In this document: positions 48,702 to 62,080 of the stretch, one piece after another
How positions within the stretch are numbered: position 1 is the stretch's first letter
Layout: every line of letters starts with the position of its first letter
Assembly: GCA_016703335.1 (NCBI GenBank)
Contig: JADJCG010000010.1
Location: forward strand, 62,001 to 126,000
Direction of reading: 5' to 3'
DNA from: Caulobacteraceae bacterium
Lineage (GTDB): Bacteria > Pseudomonadota > Alphaproteobacteria > Caulobacterales > Aquidulcibacteraceae
Length of the DNA stretch: 64,000 nt
Translations under genes and position numbers: made by a program
The notes under the pieces: generated by a model
Told to the model about the DNA's origin: nothing
The model's input: only the letters and a program-made list of their open reading frames with translations
Databases searched by the model: none

Positions 48702-49594
48702 AGGCCGCCTCCAAACAACAGCGCCGTCGCGCCTGGACCGAATGCGAGCGCGGCGCCAACGAGAAGCGTCGCGGCCATCAAGCTGTCGATCCGATCCAAC
48801 ACGCCGCCATGGCCCGGAATGAGCTTGCTTGCGTCTTTCACGCCAAAGCGGCGCTTCAGGAAGGATTCGAACAAGTCGCCCATGAGCCCAGTGAATGCCA
48901 CGAGTGCGCCAATCAGCAACCATGACACGTGAAGCGAACTGTCAACTTGAAACAGAACGCCGCACCCATAGCCGGCGGCAGCGCCTGCGAGCGTGCCGGC
49001 GATGATGCCGGAATAGGTTTTGTTGGGCGAAAGACCACGCGCGATTTTGGGCCCGCCGATGAGTTTGCCGCTGAAGTAAGCGAAAATGTCGGCAGCCCAA
49101 ATAATCGCAAACAGCGCGAGGATGGTTTCAAGGCCCTCGGGCGCACGGTCGCGCAACCACACAAAGAGCGCGCAAGGCAGGCCAATGTAGATTGCGCCGC
49201 CCGCCGTTTCGATGAACCCGACCAGCGTACGCCGACGTAACGCCGAAGCGAACGCGCAGCCGACCATCCAAAAGAATGCGAACGTCAGAAACTGCCAGCT
49301 GGAAAACATCACCGCGCCGAGCGAACCGGCGAGCGTGAACATGAAAGCCGGCGTGACATTCTCGGGCTCGCTCATGCGCGCCCACTCATAGCTCATCGCC
49401 ACAACTGCAGCGCCGCACGCGGCCGCGAGCCACGGACCACCGGCAAACGCGGCTGAGACGCCGAGGCTTGCGAGCACCAGGCTCGACACGATGCGTGCGC
49501 CAAGATCAGACCAATCGCCGCGCGGAACGGGCGCTGATTGGACGGCGTCAGGCGGGCTCAGGCGCCGACCCTCCGTACCGCCGGTCGCGACCAC
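48698..49594 (-). CDS. cdsA: Phosphatidate cytidylyltransferase
   Basis: CdsA makes CDP-diacylglycerol for phospholipid synthesis. The 298-residue polytopic protein has the family signature near the end: SFLKRRFGVKDASK and PGHGGVLDRIDSL, with NKTYSGIIAGTLAGA before it. The start at 49594 overlaps the uppS end by 47 bases; no better ATG lies nearby, and the first 25 residues are poorly conserved, so a non-ATG start just inside is possible. Confidence 0.94.
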   Translation of the reverse strand: MVATGGTEGRRLSPPDAVQSAPVPRGDWSDLGARIVSSLVLASLGVSAAFAGGPWLAAACGAAVVAMSYEWARMSEPENVTPAFMFTLAGSLGAVMFSSWQFLTFAFFWMVGCAFASALRRRTLVGFIETAGGAIYIGLPCALFVWLRDRAPEGLETILALFAIIWAADIFAYFSGKLIGGPKIARGLSPNKTYSGIIAGTLAGAAAGYGCGVLFQVDSSLHVSWLLIGALVAFTGLMGDLFESFLKRRFGVKDASKLIPGHGGVLDRIDSLMAATLLVGAALAFGPGATALLFGGGL

Positions 49595-50291
49595 GATAGA
49601 TGTCGATCGCTTGCGTCAGCGCAGCCTTGCCGAAATCGGGCCAAAGCACGTCAAGAAACACCAGCTCCGCATACGCGGACTGCCAGAGCATAAAGTTCGA
49701 AAGCCGAAATTCCCCGGACGTGCGGATCAGCAGATCGGCGGCCGGGAGGTCCTCGGTGTCGAGATAGGATTCAAATATCTTATGGTCGAGATCGACGGCC
49801 TTGAGTTTACCCGCGACGACATCTTCGGCGAAGCGGCGCGCAGCGCGGACGATCTCGTCTTGGCCACCATAGTTGAAGGCGATGGTTAGATTGAGCTTGT
49901 CGTTGTGCTTCGTGCGCTGCTCGGCATTTTCTATGATGCCGGCAATATCGCGCTGAAGCCCTTCGCGGCCGCCAATGACGCGCACACGCACGCCTTCGCG
50001 GACGAGTTTATCGAGATCGCGCGCAACGTAGAGGCGCAACAGATCGAAGAGCGCGTTCACCTCTTCCGCTGGACGACGCCAGTGCTCGGTCGAGAAACCG
50101 AATACCGTCAGATATTGCACGCCCAAATCGCCGGCCGCTTCAACGGTGCGACGGAGCGCTTCAACGCCTTCAGCGTGACCAAACGTGCGCGGTCGGTTGC
50201 GTTGGCGCGCCCAACGGCCATTTCCGTCCATGATGATCGCGACATGGCGCGGCGTGATCGCTTGGCTGGAGGACTGAGCGGGCTGCGCCAT
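49548..50291 (-). CDS. uppS: Undecaprenyl diphosphate synthase
   Basis: UppS builds the C55 carrier lipid for cell-wall synthesis. The 247-residue cis-prenyltransferase has the catalytic Asp in VAIIMDGNGRWARQR, the GHAEGVEALRRTV helix, FSTEHWRRP and the C-terminal RTSGEFRLSNFMLWQSAYAE. It is intact and 15 bases after frr. Confidence 0.96.
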   Translation of the reverse strand: MAQPAQSSSQAITPRHVAIIMDGNGRWARQRNRPRTFGHAEGVEALRRTVEAAGDLGVQYLTVFGFSTEHWRRPAEEVNALFDLLRLYVARDLDKLVREGVRVRVIGGREGLQRDIAGIIENAEQRTKHNDKLNLTIAFNYGGQDEIVRAARRFAEDVVAGKLKAVDLDHKIFESYLDTEDLPAADLLIRTSGEFRLSNFMLWQSAYAELVFLDVLWPDFGKAALTQAIDIYRGRDRRYGGSAPEPA

Positions 50292-50306
50292 CGCGTCGAT
50301 GCAGGC

Positions 50307-50873
50307 CTAAACCTGCGTGATCTCTTGTTCTTTGGTGTGCAGCGTATCGTCGATCTTCTTGATGTGATCGTCGGTGGCCTTCTGCACGTCAGCGCCGTGC
50401 TTTTTGTGCTCGTCTTCGCTGATGCCGTGCTCTTTCTCAAGCTTCTTCAAATGCTCCATGGCATCGCGGCGAATGTTGCGCACGGCGATACGTTGCTGCT
50501 CGGCGTACTTGCCGGCGACCTTCGCAAGTTCAACGCGCCGCTCGCCCGTAAGCGGCGGGATCGGGATACGGAGTGTCTGACCATCGACAATCGGATTGAG
50601 GCCAAGGTTCGCCGAACGGATCGCCTTATCAACCGCGCCGACCAGCGACTTGTCCCAGATGTTCACGGAAATCATGCGCGGCTCAGGCACACTGACACTC
50701 GCGACCGAGGTCAGCGGCGATTCAGCGCCGTAAGCATCGACCTTGATCGGATCGAGCAATGACGGCGAAGCACGGCCCGTACGCAGACCGCTGAACTCAT
50801 GCTGGAGCGCAGTGATCGCGCCATCCATGCGCTTCTTATAGTCGGCGAGATTGAAAGGCGGCGAGGCTGCCAT
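50307..50873 (-). CDS. frr: Ribosome recycling factor
   Basis: Frr splits the ribosome after termination together with EF-G. The 188-residue protein has the all-helical/beta two-domain pattern with YKKRMDGAITALQHEFSGLR, TGRASPSLLDPIKVDAYG and IPPLTGERRVELAK. It is complete and 11 bases after pyrH. Confidence 0.96.
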   Translation of the reverse strand: MAASPPFNLADYKKRMDGAITALQHEFSGLRTGRASPSLLDPIKVDAYGAESPLTSVASVSVPEPRMISVNIWDKSLVGAVDKAIRSANLGLNPIVDGQTLRIPIPPLTGERRVELAKVAGKYAEQQRIAVRNIRRDAMEHLKKLEKEHGISEDEHKKHGADVQKATDDHIKKIDDTLHTKEQEITQV

Positions 50874-50884
50874 GACGTTCGTTC

Positions 50885-51627
50885 CTAATCAGTGATGGTG
50901 GTGCAGACGCCGCGCCCATGCAAAACGTCTGCGAGGCTGCCGCGTGTGCCGATAGAGAAGACGACAATCGGAATGCCGTTGTCGCGCATGAGGCTGACGG
51001 CAGAAGCGTCCATGACTTTCAGGTCGCGCGCTAACACTTCGTGATATGGAGCTTATCGTAGCGCGTCGCGGTTTTGTCTTTCTTCGGATCAGCGGTGTAG
51101 ACACCATCGACTTGCGTGCCCTTCAGCAATGCGTCGCAGCCCATTTCCGCCGCGCGCAACGCGGCGGCCGTGTCGGTGGTGAAGAATGGATTGCCGGTGC
51201 CGGCAGCGAAGATAACGATGCGTCCCTTCTCCATGTGACGCATGGCGCGCCGGCGGATGTAGGGTTCGCAGACCGTGACCATCGGGATCGCCGAGAGCAC
51301 CCGCGCCTGGCCGCCGAGGCTCTCGATCGCATTCTGCATCGCGAGCGCGTTCATCACGGTTGCGAGCATGCCCATGTAGTCGGCGCTCGCGCGTTCCATG
51401 CCCTTGGCTGCGCCTTGCACGCCGCGGAAAATGTTGCCGCCACCGATGACGAGACAAAGTTCGGCGCCGGAAGCCGAGGCGTCCAGCACGGCTTTGGCGA
51501 TGTGTTCGCAGACGGCGGTATCGATGCCGTACTGGCCATCGCCCATCAGCGCCTCACCAGATATCTTGAGGAGGACGCGCTTGTAGCGCAGCCCGCTTGG
51601 GCTGGGTCGGGTTTCGGCAAGGCTCAT
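50885..51627 (-). CDS. pyrH: UMP kinase, one frame break
   Basis: PyrH phosphorylates UMP to UDP. The protein starts MSLAETRPSPSGLRYKRVLL and has KISGEALMGDG, VIGGGNIFRG and the nucleotide loop TGNPFFTTDTAAALRA. A missing base near 51041 breaks the frame after YDKLHI; the corrected frame continues HEVLARDLKVMDASAVSLMR and ends at 50885. ATG 51627 is the conserved start; the frame is open to 51699. Confidence 0.95.
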
Positions 51628-51699
51628 GAGACAGAATCTATAAACTACCGGAGGCCGCAGAGTCAGCCCGCAGTTCCAGGGAACTGCGCACAAAAGCAA

Positions 51700-51727
51700 A
51701 GGGCGCGGACCTTGCGGCCCGCGCCCT
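51700..51727 (-). terminator. Intrinsic terminator after tsf
   Basis: A 9-bp stem AGGGCGCGG/CCGCGCCCT is followed on the minus strand by TTTGCTTTTG. It lies between the tsf stop and pyrH and would separate rpsB-tsf from the pyrH-frr-uppS run, at least partly. Confidence 0.75.
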
Positions 51728-51750
51728 CAAATCCTGCCTTCCGGCAGAGA

Positions 51751-52638
51751 CTAGTTCTTGTTGCCGGACATCGCCGCCACTTCGGCAGCGAAATCATCGG
51801 TGCGCTTCTCAACGCCTTCGCCGACGCCAAAGCGGATGAAGCCCTTGATCGCGATCGGCGCGCCAACGTCCTTCTCGGCGCCCTTCACGGCCGCTTCGAC
51901 GGTTTCGTCGGGGTTCATCACGAAGGCCTGCTTGGTCAGCACGGATTCTTCGAAGAACTTCCGCATCCGGCCTTCGAGCATCTTATCCAAGACTTGCTGG
52001 GGTTTGCCTACCGCCTTCGGATCTTCCTTGATCTGATCGAGCAGGACTGTCTTTTCGCGTTCAACGCGATCAGACGGGATGTCCCCCAAGGCTTCGAGCT
52101 TTGCCTTGTCGCCCGCCGATTCCAGCGCAACCAAAACCGCAATGCGACCGAGGTTATCGGCGCCGTCGACCTTGGCGTGAACGTACGAGCCGATACCACC
52201 GTTGCCGACGTTGAGCTTCGCCGAACGGCGCAGCGTGATGTTCTCACCGATTGTGGCGATGAGATTGGTCACGCTGTCCGACACTTTGCCGCCGCCATGC
52301 GAAGCGTTCAGCAAGGCATCATGATCGCCGGCCTTCAGCGCCAGCTTCGCGAACTCACCAGCAGCCTTTTGGAAGTCGGCGTTGCGCGCAACGAAGTCGG
52401 TCTCAGAGTTGAGTTCGATGACAGCAGCTTGCATGCCATCGATCGCAATCGCGACGATGCCTTCCGCGGCGGCGCGGTCAGCCTTCTTCGCGGCCTTCGA
52501 CAAGCCTTTGGCGCGCAGCCAATCGATCGACGCTTCGAGGTCGCCGTTGTTTTCGGCCAGCGCCTTCTTGCAATCCATCATGCCGACGCCGGTTTTTTCG
52601 CGCAGGTCCTTGACCAGCGCAGCGGTGATTTCCGCCAT
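51751..52638 (-). CDS. tsf: Elongation factor Ts
   Basis: EF-Ts recharges EF-Tu with GTP. The 295-residue protein has the signature VKDLREKTGVGMMDCKKAL, the TDFVARN motif in the core (NSETDFVARNADFQK) and a dimerisation domain. It is complete, lies 33 bases after rpsB and is followed by a terminator. Confidence 0.97.
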   Translation of the reverse strand: MAEITAALVKDLREKTGVGMMDCKKALAENNGDLEASIDWLRAKGLSKAAKKADRAAAEGIVAIAIDGMQAAVIELNSETDFVARNADFQKAAGEFAKLALKAGDHDALLNASHGGGKVSDSVTNLIATIGENITLRRSAKLNVGNGGIGSYVHAKVDGADNLGRIAVLVALESAGDKAKLEALGDIPSDRVEREKTVLLDQIKEDPKAVGKPQQVLDKMLEGRMRKFFEESVLTKQAFVMNPDETVEAAVKGAEKDVGAPIAIKGFIRFGVGEGVEKRTDDFAAEVAAMSGNKN

Positions 52639-52671
52639 GTTTTGCTCCTCGAGACTTCTCTCGTCAGTTAC

Positions 52672-53484
52672 TTAGTAGTTCGCGCCAGTCGGGCCATCGA
52701 GCGGGCTTTCGACCGGGCCAGCGGGCGCACGTTCACGTACAACCGCTTCAACCGGGGGACGTTCCGAAGCGCCGATGTCTTTGCCGCCACGGACTTGGCT
52801 CTCCGTGAGACCATCGAGGATCGCGTCGGCGATGAGATCGCAATAGAGCTGGATCGCGCGCGCGGCGTCGTCATTACCCGGGATCGGGAAGGTGACTTCG
52901 TCCGGATCGCAATTGCTGTCGATGATGGCGACAACCGGGATGCCGAGCTTCTTGGCTTCCTGAATAGCGATCGCTTCCTTGTTGGTGTCGATCACGAACA
53001 TCAGGTCCGGAACACCGCCCATCGAGGCGATACCACCGAGCGAACGGTCGAGCTTATCGCGCTCGCGCTGAATGTTCAGCACTTCGCGCTTGGTGAGGCC
53101 GACGCCGCCGCCAGCGATGATCGTTTCCGTCTCGCGCAGACGCGCGATCGACTTCGAAACCGTTTGCCAGTTGGTCAGCGTGCCGCCGAGCCAGCGTTGG
53201 TTGATGTAATACTGCGCCGAACGTTGTGCGGCGGCTTTGATGTGATCGGTCGCCTGGCGCTTCGTGCCAACGAAAAGAACGCGGCCACCCTTCGCGGCAA
53301 CCTCGCGAACTTTCAGCAGCGCTTGATGCAGCAACGGCACGGTCTGCGACAGATCAAGAATGTGGATGTTGGACTTTTCGCCGAAGATGTAGCGGTCCAT
53401 CTTCGGGTTCCAGCGGTGGGTCTGGTGTCCAAAGTGCGCGCCAGCTTCCAAGAGCTGACGCATGCTGAATTCAGGCAGCGCCAT
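52672..53484 (-). CDS. rpsB: 30S ribosomal protein S2
   Basis: The 270-residue S2 is complete: FSMRQLLEAGAHFGHQTHRW at the N-terminus, RVLFVGTKRQATD, NQRWLGGTLTNW and MFVIDTNKEAIAIQEA. The last 40 residues are acidic and Pro-rich. Promoter and leader elements lie upstream at 53523-53635. Confidence 0.97.
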   Translation of the reverse strand: MALPEFSMRQLLEAGAHFGHQTHRWNPKMDRYIFGEKSNIHILDLSQTVPLLHQALLKVREVAAKGGRVLFVGTKRQATDHIKAAAQRSAQYYINQRWLGGTLTNWQTVSKSIARLRETETIIAGGGVGLTKREVLNIQRERDKLDRSLGGIASMGGVPDLMFVIDTNKEAIAIQEAKKLGIPVVAIIDSNCDPDEVTFPIPGNDDAARAIQLYCDLIADAILDGLTESQVRGGKDIGASERPPVEAVVRERAPAGPVESPLDGPTGANY

Positions 53485-53522
53485 AAGTTCGTTCCTTTTC
53501 CGGTTTGCCGCCGCGGGAAAGA

Positions 53523-53542
53523 CCTAGGAATTTCGTCCTAGG
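53523..53542 (-). promoter_or_regulatory. Inverted repeat in rpsB leader
   Basis: CCTAGGA and TCCTAGG form a perfect 7-bp stem around a 6-base loop in the 5' leader, about 40 bases before the rpsB start. On the minus strand TCTTTCC follows. In enterobacteria S2 represses rpsB-tsf through its leader; this stem is a candidate for such control or an attenuator. Confidence 0.45.
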
Positions 53543-53606
53543 ACCGGATGGTGGAAACGGCCGCTTTCAGACCGCCCCGCCGCTCCCGCGTGCGAAGTGA
53601 GGCGCG

Positions 53607-53635
53607 GATATAGGGGGCATCCACAGGCTTAGCAA
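53607..53635 (-). promoter_or_regulatory. rpsB promoter
   Basis: Read on the minus strand, TTGCTA (53635-53630) and TATATC (53612-53607) are spaced by 17 bases, a good housekeeping promoter. The transcript would carry a leader of roughly 115 bases. Confidence 0.55.
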
Positions 53636-53640
53636 GCCAA

Positions 53641-53913
53641 GTGCACCCGCGACGGACGCCATCCGCAGCGGACCGATTGAATTTCACCCTCGATGCGGTG
53701 CTGCACGCACGAGGCGTGACAGCGAAAGCGTTCGCCGAACAGATCGGGATTAGCGAAACGCAGCTCTCGCAGTTTCGCTCTGGCAAAGTGCGCGGGCTGC
53801 GCTTTTCGACAATGTCGAAGCTTTGCTTCGTGCTGGGCTGCACGCCCGGCGAGCTACTCGATTACGACCGCGACCCGGCCGACATGTTAGTCGGCCGGGA
53901 CGAGCCGGATTAG
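53641..53913 (+). CDS. Small XRE/Cro-type helix-turn-helix protein
   Basis: The 90-residue protein has a helix-turn-helix around AKAFAEQIGISETQLSQFR, followed by a conserved helix FSTMSKLCFVLGCTPGELLD, which is the HTH_26-type Cro/CI pattern. It starts at GTG 53641, next to the rpsB promoter. Its stop overlaps the convergent amidohydrolase stop by four bases. Target unknown; being a stand-alone small regulator it may act on its own promoter region, which is shared with rpsB. Confidence 0.75.
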   Translation: MHPRRTPSAADRLNFTLDAVLHARGVTAKAFAEQIGISETQLSQFRSGKVRGLRFSTMSKLCFVLGCTPGELLDYDRDPADMLVGRDEPD

Positions 53914-55160
53914 CGGCGGCGATTACGCGGATTGTAGCGATCGCGCAGCTGCGTCTGGCGTGACGTCAACGATTGTTCGACGCCCTCAATGAACACAGCC
54001 GTAGGTGCGGACGTCACCTGCAATGGATCGCCGTCCCAGATCACCACGTCCGCGAGATAGTTGCGTTCGAGACGGCCAAGATTGCTCACGCCGAAGATTT
54101 CGGCCGGGCCGCGTGACACTGCGGCAAAAGCCACGTCCCACGGCAGACCGTTTGCGACAGCGTTGCCTGCCAGTTGCAGCACAAGACGGGCTTGATGCGC
54201 ATCCACCGAACCCGGTCCAGGCGCAATCGCAAAGCGAACGCCAGCACGGTTCAGCAACGCAGCGTTGTCGAGGCGCGCCGAAAGCCGCTCGAAGTGGTCA
54301 GGCAGGTTCACGAGCGGATCGAGGATCACTGGGATACCCGAAGACGCTAGCTCATCGGCGACCTGCCAAGCTTCAGCGCCGCCGTGAACGACGAAACGCA
54401 GGCTCGGGTTCGCGCGCTTGAAACGGATCAGACGGCGAATGTCAGCGGCGCTCTCAAGGTGAACGAGGAAGACGCCTTGACCGCGTGCGAACGGCTGCAA
54501 TGCTTGCGCATCGATCTCGTTCAGCACGGCCCCGCCCTGGCCGCTGCGATAGCGCGCGGGATATTCGCGAGCATCGCGCAGCGCAGCCTCGAACGCAGGC
54601 CACAGAGCAGCTCGAGAACCGCCAGTCCGATTGGCGCCTGACTCGCCGAGTTCGACGACCATGAAGGCGCGCGTCCGGAACACGCTGTCCGCTTCACCGC
54701 TCATCGACACCAACGCGCCACGACCGTCGAAGATCGTGCTGCTGGCGCTTGGAGCGATCGCCGCACGCGTAACGCCTTCGATCCGCGTCACCGGAATAGC
54801 CGTAACGTTCGGATTGAACGCTTGGCCCGCATCGGCTGCCGCCGAAATCAGCTCGCCTTCAATGTCAGCATCATTCGGCGCGCCCGAGCCTGAGATTTCG
54901 CTCAAGCCGACTTCGCTCATCGCGGCAAAGGCGCCTGGCGTAACGTAGTTGCCGTTGGCCTCGATGACACGCGCACCGCGAGGAGCGGCGATGTTGGCGC
55001 CGACCATGGCGATGCGGCCATCGACGATGAGCACGTCGCCGTTCTCAATGACGCCGCCGGCGCCGTTGGTAACAACGCGGCCGTTATTAATTAGGATGGT
55101 CTCAGCGGCGGCGGGCGTAGCAATCGCCGCGGCGAGAAGCAAAGCAGCTAGCGTTCTCAT
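53910..55160 (-). CDS. Exported amidohydrolase-fold protein lacking the HxH metal motif
   Basis: The 416-residue protein has a signal peptide (cleavage after TPAAA) and an imidazolonepropionase-like amidohydrolase fold (INNGRVVTNGAGGVIENGDV, then ANYVTPG-like motif and C-terminal NYLADVVIWDGDPLQV). Where active members have TPGIID-AHSHLG, this protein has VTPGAFAAMSEVGL, so the first two metal ligands are absent. It is coupled (ATGA) to the next upstream gene, an intact-looking amidohydrolase. It may be an inactive partner or use another chemistry. Confidence 0.85.
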   Translation of the reverse strand: MRTLAALLLAAAIATPAAAETILINNGRVVTNGAGGVIENGDVLIVDGRIAMVGANIAAPRGARVIEANGNYVTPGAFAAMSEVGLSEISGSGAPNDADIEGELISAAADAGQAFNPNVTAIPVTRIEGVTRAAIAPSASSTIFDGRGALVSMSGEADSVFRTRAFMVVELGESGANRTGGSRAALWPAFEAALRDAREYPARYRSGQGGAVLNEIDAQALQPFARGQGVFLVHLESAADIRRLIRFKRANPSLRFVVHGGAEAWQVADELASSGIPVILDPLVNLPDHFERLSARLDNAALLNRAGVRFAIAPGPGSVDAHQARLVLQLAGNAVANGLPWDVAFAAVSRGPAEIFGVSNLGRLERNYLADVVIWDGDPLQVTSAPTAVFIEGVEQSLTSRQTQLRDRYNPRNRRR

Positions 55161-56539
55161 TGGGCGCGCCCCCGCGAGTAGGTCTGTCCGAGTTCAAAGT
55201 CTGAAGGCGGATCACGTTGTGCGCCCCGCTCATACATCACCGCGCCGTCAATAAAGACTCGTTCAGCAACGGCGTAGCTGGAGAGCGGATCGGCCGACCA
55301 AATCACCACGTCCGCGCGGCGCCCCGGCTCGAGCGTACCGGTTTCTTGATCGATGCGCAGTGCGCGGGCCGGATTGCGCGAGAGCCAGGTCCAAGCTTGC
55401 GCGCGCGTGATCTCAATGCCGGCACGGCGCCCGTCAGCCATAGCTTTAGCCGCCTCTTGGTTCAGTCGTTGGATGCCCACTTCACTATCGGAGTGAACAA
55501 TGGCGCATCCTCCCGACGCGTCCACAAACGCGATGTTCTCGCGAATGCCATCATAAGCTTCGAGCTTAAAGCCCCACCAATCGGCCCACATGGCGGCGCA
55601 GATATTCTCTTCGCGCAGCATGTCGGTGATCTTGTAAGCTTCCACAGCGTGGTGAAACGCAGCGATCTGAAAGTGAAACTCGTGCGCGACTTGGATGGCA
55701 TTGGCCATTTCGTCGGCGCGATAGCAGTGCCACTGCAAAATAATGTCGCCGTTGATGACGCCTGCCAGCGTTTCCATTTCAAGGTCGCGATCCGGCGGTT
55801 CTCCTTGACCGTTCTCCGCCGCTTCCATGCGCGCTGCGTAGCGCGCAGCATTCGCGAAGGCCTGACGATAACCGGCAACGTCACCCATGCCAGTCGCCGG
55901 CGATGAATTGCGCGAACCATAAACGCGGGCCGGATTCTCGCCGCACGCCATCTTGAGGCTCTGAGGCGCGCCCGGGAATTTCATCTCTTGAACAGTGGTG
56001 GCGCCCAGCACCGGACGCAGCGTGACACCACGTCCGCCGAACAGATTGCCCGAGCCCGGCAGGACGTGCAGCGTCGTGATGCCGCCCGCGACGGCGCGCA
56101 GGAAACCAGGATCTTGTGGCCAAACCGAGTGCTCGGCCCACACCTCAGCGGTGTTCGGAGACGTCAGTTCATTGCCGTCCGATGTCGCATCAATCGAGGG
56201 GGAAGGATAAACGCCCAAGTGCGAGTGCGCGTCGATAATGCCAGGCGTCACAAACTTGCCGGTGCCATCGATCACTGTCGCGCCTTCGGCGCTCAAGTTC
56301 TGGCCGACTGCAACGATGTGCCCGTCGCGCATCAGGACATCGGCGTTCGAAAGCTCGGCGCCGTTGCCGTCGAACACCGTAGCGTTACGGATCAAAGTCG
56401 GCGTTGAAGGACGCGGCGTGTAGGTCGAAGCAAACGGGACCGGGCCCTCGTCAGCTGTGTTGTCCGCACTAGTCGTCGCGCAAGCCGCAAGGCTCAGCAA
56501 AGCAACGATCGCAATGGCGGGACGCAAATTCAGGCGCAT
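55157..56539 (-). CDS. Lipoprotein amidohydrolase
   Basis: The 460-residue protein has a signal peptide with lipobox LAACATT, then an amidohydrolase fold with the metal motif TPGIIDAHSHLGVYPSP and further candidate ligands in LQWHCYRADE and AFHHAVEAYK, ending RRADVVIWSADPLSSYAV. Substrates in this family include imidazolonepropionate-like rings and dipeptides; none can be assigned here. ATG 56539 is chosen because the signal peptide begins there; the frame is open to 56635. Confidence 0.87.
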   Translation of the reverse strand: MRLNLRPAIAIVALLSLAACATTSADNTADEGPVPFASTYTPRPSTPTLIRNATVFDGNGAELSNADVLMRDGHIVAVGQNLSAEGATVIDGTGKFVTPGIIDAHSHLGVYPSPSIDATSDGNELTSPNTAEVWAEHSVWPQDPGFLRAVAGGITTLHVLPGSGNLFGGRGVTLRPVLGATTVQEMKFPGAPQSLKMACGENPARVYGSRNSSPATGMGDVAGYRQAFANAARYAARMEAAENGQGEPPDRDLEMETLAGVINGDIILQWHCYRADEMANAIQVAHEFHFQIAAFHHAVEAYKITDMLREENICAAMWADWWGFKLEAYDGIRENIAFVDASGGCAIVHSDSEVGIQRLNQEAAKAMADGRRAGIEITRAQAWTWLSRNPARALRIDQETGTLEPGRRADVVIWSADPLSSYAVAERVFIDGAVMYERGAQRDPPSDFELGQTYSRGRAQ

Positions 56540-56643
56540 GTGCCCTCCCCCTGGAGCGGGCTGCATCTGAAGGGGTTCATGCGAAACCGACAAGGCTTTG
56601 CGCGCGTTTCGGGAGAATTCTTCGATGAGGTGCAACTGGCGCC

Positions 56644-60060
<3,417 letters not shown>

Positions 60061-60111
60061 GTGATTCTCTGCCTCGAAGATAGGCGCTGAGAGGCCCGGC
60101 CCGAACCCCTG

Positions 60112-60802
<691 letters not shown>

Positions 60803-60810
<8 letters not shown>

Positions 60811-62080
60811 AGCGCAGCGCCTCCACCGGATCGAAGCGCGATGCCCACCACGAGGTCACCAAGGTCGCGGCGAACGTCACCAAGATCGTGAAGATCGAAA
60901 TCCCCAACACCTCACCCCACTCCACGCGGGCGGGCAACGTTTCCAACGAATAGACCGTGCCTGGGAATACATCGAAACCTGTCACTGCCTGAATGAAATT
61001 CTGGATCGCTTCGATGTTGAGACAGAAGCTCACGCCCAGCAGCAATCCCAAACTCAAACCAATGACGCCGAGGCTCGCGCTGGCCATGAAGAAGACGCGC
61101 GTAATCGCGCCTTTGGTTGCGCCCATAGTTCGCAGAATGGCGATGTCGCGACTCTTGTTCTTCACCAGCATGATGAGGCCGGTGACGATATTGAGCGCCG
61201 CAATCGCCACCAGCACCATAAGGATCAAGCGCATGACGTTGCGCTCGACCACCAACGCATCGGCCAAACCTTGGCTCTTGGCGCGCCAATCGTAGATTGT
61301 GACGTCAGGGCCTAAACGGCTTCGCAACTCCATCATCACGGCCATGGTCCGATCCGGATTGCCGATGCGGATTTCTAACTCGTCGGCGCCGTCGCCTTTG
61401 CCGAACAGAATCTGCGCCTGCTCGATCGGCATATAGACGACGCCGGCATCGACCTCGGCCATACCGACGCTGAAGATGCCGCCGACCATGAACGACTTGC
61501 GCCGCGGCGTGAGCCCAAACGGCGTTGCGGCGCCTTGTGGCGAGAGGATCGAGATCGCCATGCCTTCGCCAACACCGAGATTGGCGGCCAGCCGATCGCC
61601 GATCAGAATGCTCGGCGCTTCGACGCCTTCGAAGTTGCTGAAGCCTCCGCCGTCGCGAATGCTGTCAGCGACGATCGAAAGCGCCTGCAAGTTTTCGCGC
61701 GAAATCCCGCGCACCAGCACGCCAGACGCCTGCCCACTTTCCGACGTCGCAAGGCCCTGCGCGTTGATGATAGGCGCCACGTGAATAACGTCCGGCGCCT
61801 CGCGAGCGAGCTGCGCCAACCGCTCGATCTCGCTACCCGGCATATTGCGCGTGTCGACGTACACGTGCCCGTACACACCCAGGATTCTCGAGAGCAATGT
61901 TTCCCGGAACCCGTTCATGACCGACATTGTGATAATGAGGGCCATAACCGCGAGAGTGATCGCGACAACGGAGATAATCGAGATAAGCGCGACACCGCCG
62001 TGCGCGCGTTTGGCGCGGAGGTAGCGGCCCGCGAGCATGCGCTCGAACAGGCCGAACGGCGCGCTTCTTCCATTGCTCAT
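60803..62080 (-). CDS. lolE: Lipoprotein-releasing ABC transporter permease (LolC/LolE family)
   Basis: The 425-residue protein has one N-terminal helix (ISVVAITLAVMALIITMSVM), a large periplasmic domain and three C-terminal helices, with NIVTGLIMLVKNKSRDIAIL and RTMGATKGAITRVF typical of the MacB/LolC group. Only one permease gene is present, so the complex may be a homodimer as in other alphaproteobacteria (sometimes named LolF); C versus E cannot be separated here. ATG 62080 overlaps the proS stop by one base. Confidence 0.9.

Noticed and set aside
51046..53541. An 831-codon open frame antisense to pyrH, tsf and rpsB
   Set aside because: It mirrors GC-rich codons of three well-identified genes, has no domain and no ribosome site, and crosses their gaps only by chance.
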